From positions 1 through 50,028 of the forward strand of contig CADBZI010000020.1 of the NCBI GenBank assembly GCA_902799015.1: a DNA stretch of 50,028 bases, in the 5' to 3' direction. Below the pieces are notes generated by a model. It ran no database searches, was not told the origin of the DNA, and saw only the letters and a list, made by a program, of their open reading frames with translations. The number at the start of each line of letters is the position of its first letter. The stretch's first letter is position 1. This DNA is from an uncultured Lachnospiraceae bacterium (GTDB taxonomy: Bacteria > Bacillota > Clostridia > Lachnospirales > Lachnospiraceae). Shown here in pieces: positions 35,651 to 44,513 of the stretch. The translations under genes were made by a program, and so were the position numbers.

Positions 35651-37492
35651 ATGAGCAGATCACTGCTTCAGAAACTGAGACCGTATTATGTTAGGAAGGC
35701 TTTTCGGTACCTGCGACATTATGGACCGAAGGACTTCCTGATTCGTGTGCGTGAGAGACTATCACCGGAGGAAGTCCCCTATGGTCCGTGGTATGAGAAA
35801 CACAGATCCTCTGAGGAAGACCTTGCGCGCATGGCAGAGGTCTTTGGCACGGAATATGAAAGGGGAGCGGACGAACCGCTGTTTTCCATCATTGTTCCGG
35901 CATGGCGGACCCCTGCCGAATATCTGAAGCAGCTTCTTGCCTGCGTTCGCGCCCAGGTTTTTGCCGATTATGAGCTGTGTCTGGCGAATGCGAGCCCCGA
36001 TGATCCGCAGATGAGCCGGATTCTGGAGGAGGCCGCCGCGCAGGATGAGAGAGTGCGGGTTCTGTCTCTGAAGGAGAACGGAGGGATCGCGGCAAATACA
36101 AATGCCGCGATTGCGGCGTCCCGCGGCACCTTTGTGTGCTTTATGGATCATGACGATCTGATCGCGCCGGATGCCTTGTATGAGGCGTGGCAGCTAATCA
36201 GATCGAGAAAAGTCGATCTGATCTATACCGATGAGGATAAGATCCGGGATGCGGGGGATGGAGAGCTGGAGCATTTTCAGCCGCATTTTAAGCCGGATTT
36301 CAATCCGGACCTGCTGCGGTCGAATAATTATATCTGCCACTTTCTTATGGTGAGAAAGTGCCTGATCGACGAGGCGGGCGGCCTGAGCGGCGATTTTGAA
36401 GGCGCGCAGGACTATGAGTTCATTCTCCGCCTGACCGACCGGGTGGAGGCAGATAAGATCGGCCACATTCCGAAGGTGCTCTATCACTGGAGGACCCATG
36501 CGGCTTCGACGGCGGACAATCCGGACAGCAAGCAGTATGCGTATGAGTCGGGAAGGCGGGCCCTGGAGGAGCACCTTGCGAGAAGAGGCCTGAGCGGGGA
36601 AGTGATGCAGACGAAGGACCACGGGTTCTACCGGATCCGGTATGCCCTCAGGGAAAGGCCTCTGGTTTCGATCCTGATTCCGAACCGGGAAGAGAAGGAT
36701 ATGCTGGAGCGGTGCATCCGGGCCATCCGCAGAAATACCAGGTATGCGCCTTATGAGATTATCGTTGTCGAGAACAATTCCTCCTCAAAGGAGATTCTCG
36801 ATTATTACAGGCTTCTGCGCAGCGAGGGCGTTCGCGTGGTGCGCTGGAAGAGTGCAGAAGGCGCGCCGGCCTTCAACTTCTCTGCGATCAATAATTATGC
36901 GCAGAGCCTGGCCCGGGGAGAATATCTGGTTTTTCTGAACAACGATGTAGAGGTCTCGGAGGGCTGGCTGGAGGAGCTGGTATCCGTATGCGCACGGGAG
37001 GATGTCGGCGCAGCCGGCGGGAAGCTGTTCTTTCCGGATGGGAGGATTCAGTCCGCGGGCATCGTGGTAGGAATCGGAGGAATTGCCGGCAGCCTGTTTA
37101 CCGGAATGCGGGGCGAGTTTTCCGGTTATCTTCACAAAGCATCGCTGATGCAGGATCTGAGCTGCGTGACGGCAGCGATGATGATCGTAAAACGCAGCGT
37201 CTTCCGGAAGGTGGGCGGCTTCGACGAGGAGCTGGCAGTTGCGTTCAATGACGTGGACCTCTGTCTGAGAATCAGGCAGGAGAATCTTCTCGTGGTCTAT
37301 GACCCCTTCTGCCAGGCGGTTCACCATGAATCCGTGAGCCGGGGAGACGAGTATACGAAGGACAAGGCAGCGCGCTGGCGTCAGGAAGCAGCGCGGATGA
37401 AGGAAAAATGGCCGGAGTATTATGAAAAGGGAGACCCGTATTACAATCCGAACTTCTCCCTGGAACGTTGGGATTATACGCTGAAACCATGA
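35651..37492 (+). CDS. Two-domain family 2 glycosyltransferase
   Basis: 613 residues with two GT-A domains. First domain about 75-300: FSIIVPAWRTP, MDHDDLIAPDALYE and YTDEDKI. Second domain about 335-570: VSILIPNREEKDM, VVENNSSSKE, VFLNNDVEV and FDEELAVAFNDVDLCLRIR. N-terminal 70 residues precede the first fold. Known relatives act in cell-surface polysaccharide chain synthesis (rhamnosyl or related transfer); donor not determinable. Starts one base after the aminotransferase stop; overlaps the next glycosyltransferase by four bases. Confidence 0.92.
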   Translation: MSRSLLQKLRPYYVRKAFRYLRHYGPKDFLIRVRERLSPEEVPYGPWYEKHRSSEEDLARMAEVFGTEYERGADEPLFSIIVPAWRTPAEYLKQLLACVRAQVFADYELCLANASPDDPQMSRILEEAAAQDERVRVLSLKENGGIAANTNAAIAASRGTFVCFMDHDDLIAPDALYEAWQLIRSRKVDLIYTDEDKIRDAGDGELEHFQPHFKPDFNPDLLRSNNYICHFLMVRKCLIDEAGGLSGDFEGAQDYEFILRLTDRVEADKIGHIPKVLYHWRTHAASTADNPDSKQYAYESGRRALEEHLARRGLSGEVMQTKDHGFYRIRYALRERPLVSILIPNREEKDMLERCIRAIRRNTRYAPYEIIVVENNSSSKEILDYYRLLRSEGVRVVRWKSAEGAPAFNFSAINNYAQSLARGEYLVFLNNDVEVSEGWLEELVSVCAREDVGAAGGKLFFPDGRIQSAGIVVGIGGIAGSLFTGMRGEFSGYLHKASLMQDLSCVTAAMMIVKRSVFRKVGGFDEELAVAFNDVDLCLRIRQENLLVVYDPFCQAVHHESVSRGDEYTKDKAARWRQEAARMKEKWPEYYEKGDPYYNPNFSLERWDYTLKP

Positions 37493-38454
37493 AGAGTATT
37501 ACAATTGTCATTCCGAACTTCAATGGTATGCGGTATCTGGAGGGATGCCTGAAAAGCCTGACAGAGCAGACGGACCAGGACTTTGAGATCCTGATGATAG
37601 ATAATGGCTCTGATGACGGAAGCGTGTCCTGGGTCAGAGAACATTATCCCGCGGTCCGGATCCGCGCTTACAGGCGCAATACCGGCTTCTGCAAAGCGGT
37701 GAATGCCGGAATCGGGCTGAGCCGCGCAAAGTATGTTCTGCTTTTGAACAATGATGTTGTGTGTGACCGGGAGATGGTCGCGAAGCTGCATCAGGCGATC
37801 GAGCAAAGACCGCGTGCATTTTCCTGCGGAGCGAAGCTTCTTCAGATGGCGGATCCGGAGAAGATCGATGATGCCGGAGACACTTACTCTGCGCTGGGCT
37901 GGGCCCTTGCGCGGGGAAAAGGGGCCGGCCGGGAGCATTTTGCGAAAGCGGAGAAGGTTTTTGCCTGCTGTGCCGCCTGCGCGATCTACCGCAGGAGCAT
38001 GCTGGAGAAGACCGGCGTTTTTGACGAGCGGCATTTTGCGTATCTGGAAGACATCGATATCGGATATCGTGCGCAGCGCTTCGGCTTTGAGAACTGGTTC
38101 ATTCCGGATGCTGTGGTGTATCATGCAGGCTCCGCGACAAGCGGAAGCAGGCACAATGCCTTTAAGGTGCGCCTGGCGGCGCGCAACAGCGTATGGCTCG
38201 TGAAGAAGAACATGCCGGCGCTGCAGGCGGCGTTGAATCTGCCGTTTCTTGCGGCGGGCTGCCTGATCAAATGGATCTATTTCTCCCGGAAAGGGCTTGG
38301 GAAGGAGTACGCCGGAGGGATCCGGCAGGGACTTGCAGGGATGGGAAGGCTGGAAGGGCCGCCCGCTGAGCAGTACCTGGCCTGCTGGAAGCTGCAGCCG
38401 CAGCTGTTTCGGGGAGTCATTGAGCAGTTATTGGAAACAGGGAAAGCATCGTGA
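37489..38454 (+). CDS. Family 2 glycosyltransferase (rhamnosyltransferase-like)
   Basis: 321 residues: ITIVIPNFNGMRYLEGCLKS, MIDNGSDDGS, LLNNDVVCD as the metal-binding DxD-like site, and FAYLEDIDIGYRAQ. These are hallmarks of the WbbL-type rhamnosyltransferase group; donor is inferred. Start 37489 is the ATG overlapping the previous stop (ATGA); a TTG at 37468 has no site. Overlaps the next gene by four bases (GTGA). Confidence 0.92.
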   Translation: MKSITIVIPNFNGMRYLEGCLKSLTEQTDQDFEILMIDNGSDDGSVSWVREHYPAVRIRAYRRNTGFCKAVNAGIGLSRAKYVLLLNNDVVCDREMVAKLHQAIEQRPRAFSCGAKLLQMADPEKIDDAGDTYSALGWALARGKGAGREHFAKAEKVFACCAACAIYRRSMLEKTGVFDERHFAYLEDIDIGYRAQRFGFENWFIPDAVVYHAGSATSGSRHNAFKVRLAARNSVWLVKKNMPALQAALNLPFLAAGCLIKWIYFSRKGLGKEYAGGIRQGLAGMGRLEGPPAEQYLACWKLQPQLFRGVIEQLLETGKAS

Positions 38455-39851
38455 TCAAGGACAATCAGAAACATCTGAACAGAATCCATGTGGTGCTGGA
38501 CGCGATGATCATCATGGTAAGCTATCTGCTGGCGTGGTGGATCCAGTTTACGTTTCTTGCGGATCCGAAAGCAGGCAAGCTTCCCATGCAGACCTACATG
38601 ATGGCACTTTTGTTTGTCGTGCCCGGTTATCTGCTTTTGTATGACGCGTTTCACCTGTATAAGCCAAAGCGCGTTTCCGGACGCATGCTGGAGGCAGGCA
38701 ACCTGTTCCTCGCCAATATGGTTGGACTTTTAGGGGTCATCTTTGTGCTGTTTCTGGTGAAGAAAAGTGACTTCTCGAGAGGCCTGATCCTGCTTTTCAC
38801 CATGATCAATTTCGCCCTGACCCTGTGCGAGCGCAGTTTTATCCGCATCGTGCTGCGGGATATCCGCTCGAGAGGGATGAACCTCAAGCATATGATCCTG
38901 GTGGGATATTCCAGCGCCGCTGACGGGTATATTGACCGGATCTTCGCGAATCCGCAGTGGGGCTATCAGATTGACGGGATTCTGGATGACAATTCCGAGA
39001 TCGGAAGCCATCATCATAATGTCCCGGTCATCGGGGACACGGATGATATTGAGCGGATTCTGGAGGAAAATGATCTGGATGAGATTGCGATCACGCTGGG
39101 CCTTGATGAATACAGCAAGCTGAAGAAGATCGTAGCCGCCTGTGAGAAGAGCGGTGTGCATACGCAGTTTGTCCCGGACTATACGGATATTATTCCGTCC
39201 CGCCCGTACACGGAGGATCTTCTGGGACTTCCCGTGATCAATATCCGGTATGTGCCGCTGTCCGACACATTCAATGCAATGGTAAAGCGGCTGATGGATA
39301 TCGTTGGCTCGATTCTTGCCATTATTCTGTTTTCTCCGGTCATGCTGATCACGGCAATTGCGATCAAAAGAAGCAGTCCGGGACCGCTGATCTTCAGTCA
39401 GGAGCGTGTCGGCCTGCACAATAAACCATTTAAGATGTTTAAGTTCCGTTCCATGCGCGTGCAGACGGAGACAGATGAGAAAAAGGGCTGGACGACAAAG
39501 GATGATCCCCGGGTCACGAAGGTGGGAAAGGTCATCCGGAAGACATCGATCGATGAGCTGCCTCAGCTGTTTAATGTGCTGAGAGGGGACATGAGCATGA
39601 TCGGACCGCGCCCGGAACGGCCGCAGTATGTGGAGAAGTTTCGTGAGGAGATTCCGCGCTATATGGTCAAGCACCAGGTGAGGCCCGGAATGACCGGATG
39701 GGCACAGGTGAATGGCTACCGTGGAAATACGTCGATCCGGAAGCGGATTGAGCTGGATATTTACTATATTGAGAATTGGTCTGTCGCGTTTGATATTAAG
39801 ATCCTGGTATTGACAGTTTTCAAAGGGTTTATTAACCGGAATGCGTACTGA
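38451..39851 (+). CDS. Undecaprenyl-phosphate sugar phosphotransferase (WbaP/WcaJ-like priming enzyme)
   Basis: 466 residues. Four to five N-terminal membrane helices (residues 12-125), a CoA-binding-like central domain (HMILVGYSSAADGYI), then the bacterial sugar transferase domain: KRLMDIVGSILAIILFSPV, FSQERVGLHNKPFKMFKFRSM, IDELPQLFNVLRGDMSMIGPRP and PGMTGWAQVNGYRG. It loads the first sugar-1-phosphate on undecaprenyl phosphate, starting repeat-unit assembly at the cytoplasmic face. GTG start at 38451. Confidence 0.95.
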   Translation: MIKDNQKHLNRIHVVLDAMIIMVSYLLAWWIQFTFLADPKAGKLPMQTYMMALLFVVPGYLLLYDAFHLYKPKRVSGRMLEAGNLFLANMVGLLGVIFVLFLVKKSDFSRGLILLFTMINFALTLCERSFIRIVLRDIRSRGMNLKHMILVGYSSAADGYIDRIFANPQWGYQIDGILDDNSEIGSHHHNVPVIGDTDDIERILEENDLDEIAITLGLDEYSKLKKIVAACEKSGVHTQFVPDYTDIIPSRPYTEDLLGLPVINIRYVPLSDTFNAMVKRLMDIVGSILAIILFSPVMLITAIAIKRSSPGPLIFSQERVGLHNKPFKMFKFRSMRVQTETDEKKGWTTKDDPRVTKVGKVIRKTSIDELPQLFNVLRGDMSMIGPRPERPQYVEKFREEIPRYMVKHQVRPGMTGWAQVNGYRGNTSIRKRIELDIYYIENWSVAFDIKILVLTVFKGFINRNAY

Positions 39852-39865
39852 CGGATGGGACGGAT

Positions 39866-41353
39866 ATGAGCTTATACGGAAAAGAGAAGAGAAATCCATC
39901 CAGCCGCTACTCCAGAATGGAGGAGCCATGGCTGGACGAGGAGACCGGAGCCGGAAGCAGGGAGAGTGCCGATGAGACACTTTCCAACGGATATGGAGTG
40001 AGCGACAGCTACGTCCGACAGGCATCCTACGGGCATCCGGAAGGGTATTACCATGATCAGCGGGGTCCTTATTATGGGCCGGATGACGATGGACAAGGCG
40101 GCTATGGCCCGGATGGTTATGGCCGGGATGGCTACGGTCCGGATGCCTACAGCCGGGGCGGCTATGGCCGGGATGGCTACGGTCCGGATGCCTACAGCCG
40201 GGGTGGCTATGGCCCGGATGGCTATGGCCCAGATGCATATGGACGGGACGGCTACGGCCCGGAAGGCCCTGAGGACTGGGATGCCTATGAGATGCGCCAG
40301 GCACGGACGGACCGTTCCCGGAAGAAAGCGCACAAAGAGGAGGACCGGCGCAAAGCGGGACGAAAAAAATCAAAAGCCGGCTTTGTCGTGAAGCTGATCC
40401 TGCTTGTGATTGCGGCCTTCGTGCTGTTTGTTGTGTGGCGTTTTTCCCGGATGAAGCATGTTTCACTGAATGATATTCTGACGAATGCGGGGCTGGAGTC
40501 TGCCTCCGGTTACCGTGAGTTCGTCATCTACGGCGTGGATTCCAGAGAGGGGAACCTGACGAAGGACGCACACTCCGACACGATCATTCTTTGCAGCATG
40601 AACGAGAGCACAAAGGAGATCCGGATGGTCAGCGTCTACCGGGATACACTCCTGGACAACACCAACGGAGAATACCACAAGGCGACGGAGTGTTATTTTT
40701 ATGGCGGTCCTTCCCGTTCGGTCAATATGCTGAACAAGAACCTGGATCTGGATCTGCATGACTATATCACGGTCGATTTCAATGCAGTTGTGAAGGCGGT
40801 TGATCTGATCGGCGGGGTGGATGTTGAGGTGACGGAAGAGGAGCTTCCCTACATCAACGGATACCAGTCAGAAAACGCCGAGGTGACCGGGGCTGAGATT
40901 ACTCCGGTTGAGTCTGCGGGCTATCAGCATCTGAATGGCATCCAGGCACTTGCCTACTGCCGGATCCGCTATACGGAAGGCTGGGATTACCGCAGGACCG
41001 AGCGTCAGAGAACGGTACTGTCCCAGATCTTTTCCGAAGCGAAGAGTCAGGGCGCGGTCAAGATGGCGCAGATTGTGGATACCATGCTGCCATATATCGC
41101 GACGAGCTTTTCGAACACGGAGATTCTGGATCTGACGAGAGCCATATCCGGATATACGCTGAGAGATTCGACGGGATTCCCGTTTGAGCAGCAGGGCGCG
41201 AATGTCTTTGCCGGTGACTGTGTGGTTCCGGTGAATCTGGCGCAGAATGTATCCGAACTGCACGCCTATCTGTATCAGAAGAGCGGATACACACCGACGC
41301 AGACAGTGCAGGATATCTCAAACGAGATAGCAAATAGTACAGGCATCTATTAA
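39866..41353 (+). CDS. LytR-CpsA-Psr (LCP) family glycan ligase with Gly/Tyr repeat tail
   Basis: 495 residues. Cytoplasmic N-terminal region of 170 residues includes a Gly/Tyr/Asp repeat (about residues 75-135), then a Lys/Arg-rich stretch, one membrane helix (about 172-192) and the extracellular LCP domain (about 210-430): IYGVDSREGN, HSDTIILCSMN, MVSVYRDTL, LDLHDYITVDFNAVVKAVDLIGG with the conserved Arg/Asp residues, and RIRYTEGWDYRRTERQRTVL. Known role: attaches undecaprenyl-linked glycans to peptidoglycan. The long repeat tail is unusual for the family. Follows the priming enzyme by 14 bases. Confidence 0.93.
   Translation: MSLYGKEKRNPSSRYSRMEEPWLDEETGAGSRESADETLSNGYGVSDSYVRQASYGHPEGYYHDQRGPYYGPDDDGQGGYGPDGYGRDGYGPDAYSRGGYGRDGYGPDAYSRGGYGPDGYGPDAYGRDGYGPEGPEDWDAYEMRQARTDRSRKKAHKEEDRRKAGRKKSKAGFVVKLILLVIAAFVLFVVWRFSRMKHVSLNDILTNAGLESASGYREFVIYGVDSREGNLTKDAHSDTIILCSMNESTKEIRMVSVYRDTLLDNTNGEYHKATECYFYGGPSRSVNMLNKNLDLDLHDYITVDFNAVVKAVDLIGGVDVEVTEEELPYINGYQSENAEVTGAEITPVESAGYQHLNGIQALAYCRIRYTEGWDYRRTERQRTVLSQIFSEAKSQGAVKMAQIVDTMLPYIATSFSNTEILDLTRAISGYTLRDSTGFPFEQQGANVFAGDCVVPVNLAQNVSELHAYLYQKSGYTPTQTVQDISNEIANSTGIY
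40100..40262 (+). repeat. In-gene tandem repeats encoding GYGxD / AYSRG units
   Basis: Near-identical 15-base units (five residues: GYGPD, GYGRD, AYSRG) in tandem, with a larger 45-base copy encoding GYGRDGYGPDAYSRG occurring twice. They form the intracellular tail of the LCP protein. Highly similar at DNA level, so copy number may vary between strains. Confidence 0.88.
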
Positions 41354-41364
41354 AGGGAGCACGC

Positions 41365-42312
41365 ATGCATCAGGTAACCGTTATCATTCCGACCTACAAG
41401 CCGGGAGATGAGTTCGGCGTTCTTTTGAAGCGCCTCAGCCTGCAGACCCTCAGGCCCGCGCGGGTTCTGATTCTGAACACGACGGATGCTGAGACGGATG
41501 ACAGGCTCGGCGCACTGCTCGACCGATGGAAAAGCCGGTTTGAGGTTCTGTCTGTACTGCATGTAGAGAAGAAGGAGTTTGACCACGGCAGAACCAGACA
41601 TCTCGGATTCGTCTTCGCAAAGACTGAGCTGGTGCTGTGCATGACGCAGGATGCCATCCCGCGGGATCCATATCTGATCGAGCGTCTGGCAGCGTGCTTT
41701 GATGATGACTCCACAGCGGCTGCCTACGGAAGACAGCTGGCCGGAAAGGGAAGCAGCGAACGGGAGCGCTTCACCCGGCAGTTCAATTACCCGGCTGTGT
41801 CCCGGACAAAGATGAAGGCGGATCTGAAGAAGATGGGGATTAAGACCTTCTTCTGCTCCGATGTCTGTGCCATGTGGAGAAGGGATATCTATTTTGCGCT
41901 CGGAGGATTTGAATATCCGGCAATCTTTAATGAAGACATGGTTCTTGCCGGGAAAATGATAGAGCAGGGGTGGAAGATTGTCTACGCTGCCGACGCTGCG
42001 GTATGGCATTCGCATCGCTACAGTCCCATCCGCCAGCTGCGCCGGAATTTCGACCTTGGTGTTTCGCAGGCACAGCATGCGGAATTGTTCGGCAGATACC
42101 CGTCCGAGGGGGAGGGCATCCGCATGGTAAAGCAGTGCGCAGGCCATCTGGTGCGCTCCGGCCATGTGAATGAGCTTCCGGCGCTGATTGCGGACAGTGC
42201 CTGCAAGTATCTGGGGTACCGTCTGGGAAAGCAGTACCGGCATCTTCCGAAGCGCGTGATCCTCAGACTGACAGACAATCCGTCGTACTGGGGAAGCAGC
42301 AGGCTTTTATGA
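41365..42312 (+). CDS. Family 2 glycosyltransferase (rhamnosyltransferase, RfbF-like)
   Basis: 315 residues: VTVIIPTYKPGDEFGVLLK, the characteristic EFDHGRTRHLGFVFA, MTQDAIPRD in the DxD position and GGFEYPAIFNEDMVLAGKMI. The FDHG-x-TR motif is typical of dTDP-rhamnosyltransferases of the RfbF/RgpF-like type, so rhamnose is a reasonable guess. ATG 41365 has AAAGGGAGCACGC upstream. Ends by overlapping the region of the next gene's ribosome binding site. Confidence 0.9.
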   Translation: MHQVTVIIPTYKPGDEFGVLLKRLSLQTLRPARVLILNTTDAETDDRLGALLDRWKSRFEVLSVLHVEKKEFDHGRTRHLGFVFAKTELVLCMTQDAIPRDPYLIERLAACFDDDSTAAAYGRQLAGKGSSERERFTRQFNYPAVSRTKMKADLKKMGIKTFFCSDVCAMWRRDIYFALGGFEYPAIFNEDMVLAGKMIEQGWKIVYAADAAVWHSHRYSPIRQLRRNFDLGVSQAQHAELFGRYPSEGEGIRMVKQCAGHLVRSGHVNELPALIADSACKYLGYRLGKQYRHLPKRVILRLTDNPSYWGSSRLL

Positions 42313-42326
42313 ACGGAGGTATAAAA

Positions 42327-44480
42327 ATGGCAAAGTGGAATCCGTTTGAAAAGAATGTACTGAATCCGGATCCGGATGAATTCTCGGGGGAGGAAAACGC
42401 CGGATACGGTATCCCCAGAGATGCCGACAGCGAGGATTCTTTTTCACAGGACGCAGCATCTTCTGACCGGCCGGAGGAAACAGGCCCCGCGCAGCCGGAA
42501 GATCCCGCGGATACTGATTCGCAGCCGGAGGAATTGTCCTCCGCGCAGCCGGAAGATCCCGCGGATACTGATTCGCAGCCGGAGGAACTGTCCTCCGCGC
42601 AGCCGCAGGACGAAGGGATTCCTCATTTTGAGCAGGATCCTTCCATGCAGACGGAAGACACCGGGACTTTCGGTGCGGGAGCGGATCCTTTCGCACAGCC
42701 CGGAGGGGAATCGTTTGCGCAGCAAGGCGGCGATGCGCATGACTTTGAAGAGGAGGAACTGAAGTTTGACACCCAGACCGGTGAGCGGCTGGACCGGCCG
42801 AAGAAGAAGTTCCCTTCGATTCTTCTGACCATTGCAGTCACTTCGCTGGCAATCGGCGCTTTCGTATATTCCGTGAAGCCGGGCGCACTGCCCTCTTCAG
42901 GCGGAGAGGAGAAACCGGAGCAGGTTGAGAGCGAGACGCTGCTTGCCATTGCCGCACCTGAATCCGAGTCAGAGCTGAGCGCAGGCATCGTACAGGAGAC
43001 AGAGACCGAAGAAAAGGCGGCTGAGACCGAGGCGGATGTCGCGGTCGGAAAAAAAGCAGAGCCGAAAGAGCCTGTGAAGCCGGAATCGGAAATGGAATCC
43101 GGGCCGGAAACGGAAACAGAAACGGAAACAGAAACCGAGGCAGAAGCCGGAATCCTCAGGCAGGAGGACGGTCCTGCATTTTCCACAGACGGCATTACCG
43201 TGAGCGCGTCTTTGGATGTCGCTGACCTGGTGGAAGAGGTTATGCCCCAGGTGGTATCGGTAACAGCGACCAGCCTTCAGACAGTGCGGGATTTCTTCTA
43301 CGGAACGCAGGAGATTCTGGAGACGGACGCGGGAAGCGGCATTATCATCGACAGGGATGATCAGTATCTGTACATTGTTACGGATGCTGTCATCGTGAAT
43401 GATGTCCAGGATGTGACGGTTGGCTTCTGCGTGAAGAAAGAAGCGGCAGAAGAGCTGAAGGACGAGGATACGGTTGCGCAGGCCGAGGTGATGGGGATCG
43501 ATGAAGAGAGCCTTCTTGCCGTCATCCGGGTTGCGGAGGATCAGATCAATGAAACGGTTCTCTCAGCGGTGAAGACTGCCGTGCTGGGGGACTCCGATCA
43601 GATCCGGGTAGGCGAGAAAGTATTCGCGATCGGAAATGCGATGGGCCGCGGCCTGTCTGTGACGCAGGGGATTGTTTCCGCGGTGAAAAGGTCCATGCGG
43701 TACGGCGCGGCGGATCATGAACTGATCCAGACCGATGCTTCGATTAATTACGGCAATTATGGCGGAGCTTTGCTGAATGCGGACGGAGAAGTGATCGGAA
43801 TCAACGCGGGCAAGATTACAGAGAATGCCAGCGAGGGCATGGGGTTCGCTTATCCCGTCAATGACGCCAAGGAAGCGATCAGCCGGATGCTGGAGAAGAC
43901 GGGGGCCGGCGCAGTGACGGAAACGGAAGAAAGCAAGGACGCCGCAGCGAAGGAGAAGGCACAGACCGGGGAGGAGACGGAAGAAGCGAAGCATACGCTG
44001 ACGCTGGCACTGGCGGAAGAAGAGAGCGAATCCAGTTCCCCGGACAAGGAGAAGGAATCGGAAACACAGCCGGCCGAAGAACAGATCCGCATGCCGGAAT
44101 CGGAAGATACGAAGAAAGAAGAGGCGCCCTCGGAAAGTGAGAAGGCCGGAACAGAGCCGGCCGCAGCCACGGACGACCAGGGGCAGCTCGGCATTCAGGT
44201 CGGAGAGTTCTCAAAGGAAGACCAGATCATCTACCGCATCCCGGCAGGCGTGGTTGTGGCAGTTGTTTCAGAGGGGTCCGGTGCCCAGGCCGCGCAGCTT
44301 GCCGCCGGAGATCTGATCACAGGGATTAACGACACCCGGGTGGAATCCGTTGGGGAATTGAAAGAAGCCCTTTCCGGCCTGAAGAGAGGAGATAAGGTGA
44401 AGGTGAGCTTCCTACGGCCGGATTCCGACGGTGTGTATCACAAGGACAAAGAGACGGAAGTAACGGTTACGCTTCAGTGA
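42327..44480 (+). CDS. HtrA-like membrane protein with degenerate catalytic triad and PDZ domain (pseudoprotease)
   Basis: 717 residues: acidic cytoplasmic tail with an 18-residue repeat (residues 55-92), a membrane helix (about 168-190), a Glu/Thr-rich spacer, a trypsin-like S1C domain (about 300-510) and a C-terminal PDZ domain (about 615-715, VVAVVSEGSGAQAA then DLITGINDTRVES). All three protease residues are missing: the His motif TNNHVI reads TDAVIV (353-358), the Asp in D-L/I-A-V reads LLAV (L396), and the GNSGG serine motif reads GNYGG (Y478). The fold around them is kept (VIGINAGKI, GRGLSVTQGIVSAVKR). Probably a scaffold or sensor. Start 42327 follows CGGAGGT; ATG 42309 is in frame. 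Confidence 0.88.
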   Translation: MAKWNPFEKNVLNPDPDEFSGEENAGYGIPRDADSEDSFSQDAASSDRPEETGPAQPEDPADTDSQPEELSSAQPEDPADTDSQPEELSSAQPQDEGIPHFEQDPSMQTEDTGTFGAGADPFAQPGGESFAQQGGDAHDFEEEELKFDTQTGERLDRPKKKFPSILLTIAVTSLAIGAFVYSVKPGALPSSGGEEKPEQVESETLLAIAAPESESELSAGIVQETETEEKAAETEADVAVGKKAEPKEPVKPESEMESGPETETETETETEAEAGILRQEDGPAFSTDGITVSASLDVADLVEEVMPQVVSVTATSLQTVRDFFYGTQEILETDAGSGIIIDRDDQYLYIVTDAVIVNDVQDVTVGFCVKKEAAEELKDEDTVAQAEVMGIDEESLLAVIRVAEDQINETVLSAVKTAVLGDSDQIRVGEKVFAIGNAMGRGLSVTQGIVSAVKRSMRYGAADHELIQTDASINYGNYGGALLNADGEVIGINAGKITENASEGMGFAYPVNDAKEAISRMLEKTGAGAVTETEESKDAAAKEKAQTGEETEEAKHTLTLALAEEESESSSPDKEKESETQPAEEQIRMPESEDTKKEEAPSESEKAGTEPAAATDDQGQLGIQVGEFSKEDQIIYRIPAGVVVAVVSEGSGAQAAQLAAGDLITGINDTRVESVGELKEALSGLKRGDKVKVSFLRPDSDGVYHKDKETEVTVTLQ
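42489..42602 (+). repeat. 54-bp tandem repeat in the HtrA-like gene
   Basis: Two 54-base copies (42489-42542 and 42543-42596), differing at one or two bases, followed by the first bases of a third. Each encodes AQPEDPADTDSQPEELSS, an acidic Pro-rich spacer in the intracellular tail. Confidence 0.9.
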
Positions 44481-44513
44481 CGGAGGAAGCCGTGCTCCGC
44501 ATCAGGAGGTTCC

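Noticed and set aside
38730-40466. 578-residue minus-strand frame with HSHPG-like repeats
   Set aside because: Antisense to the WbaP-like and LCP genes; the repeats are just the reverse reading of the LCP tail repeats.
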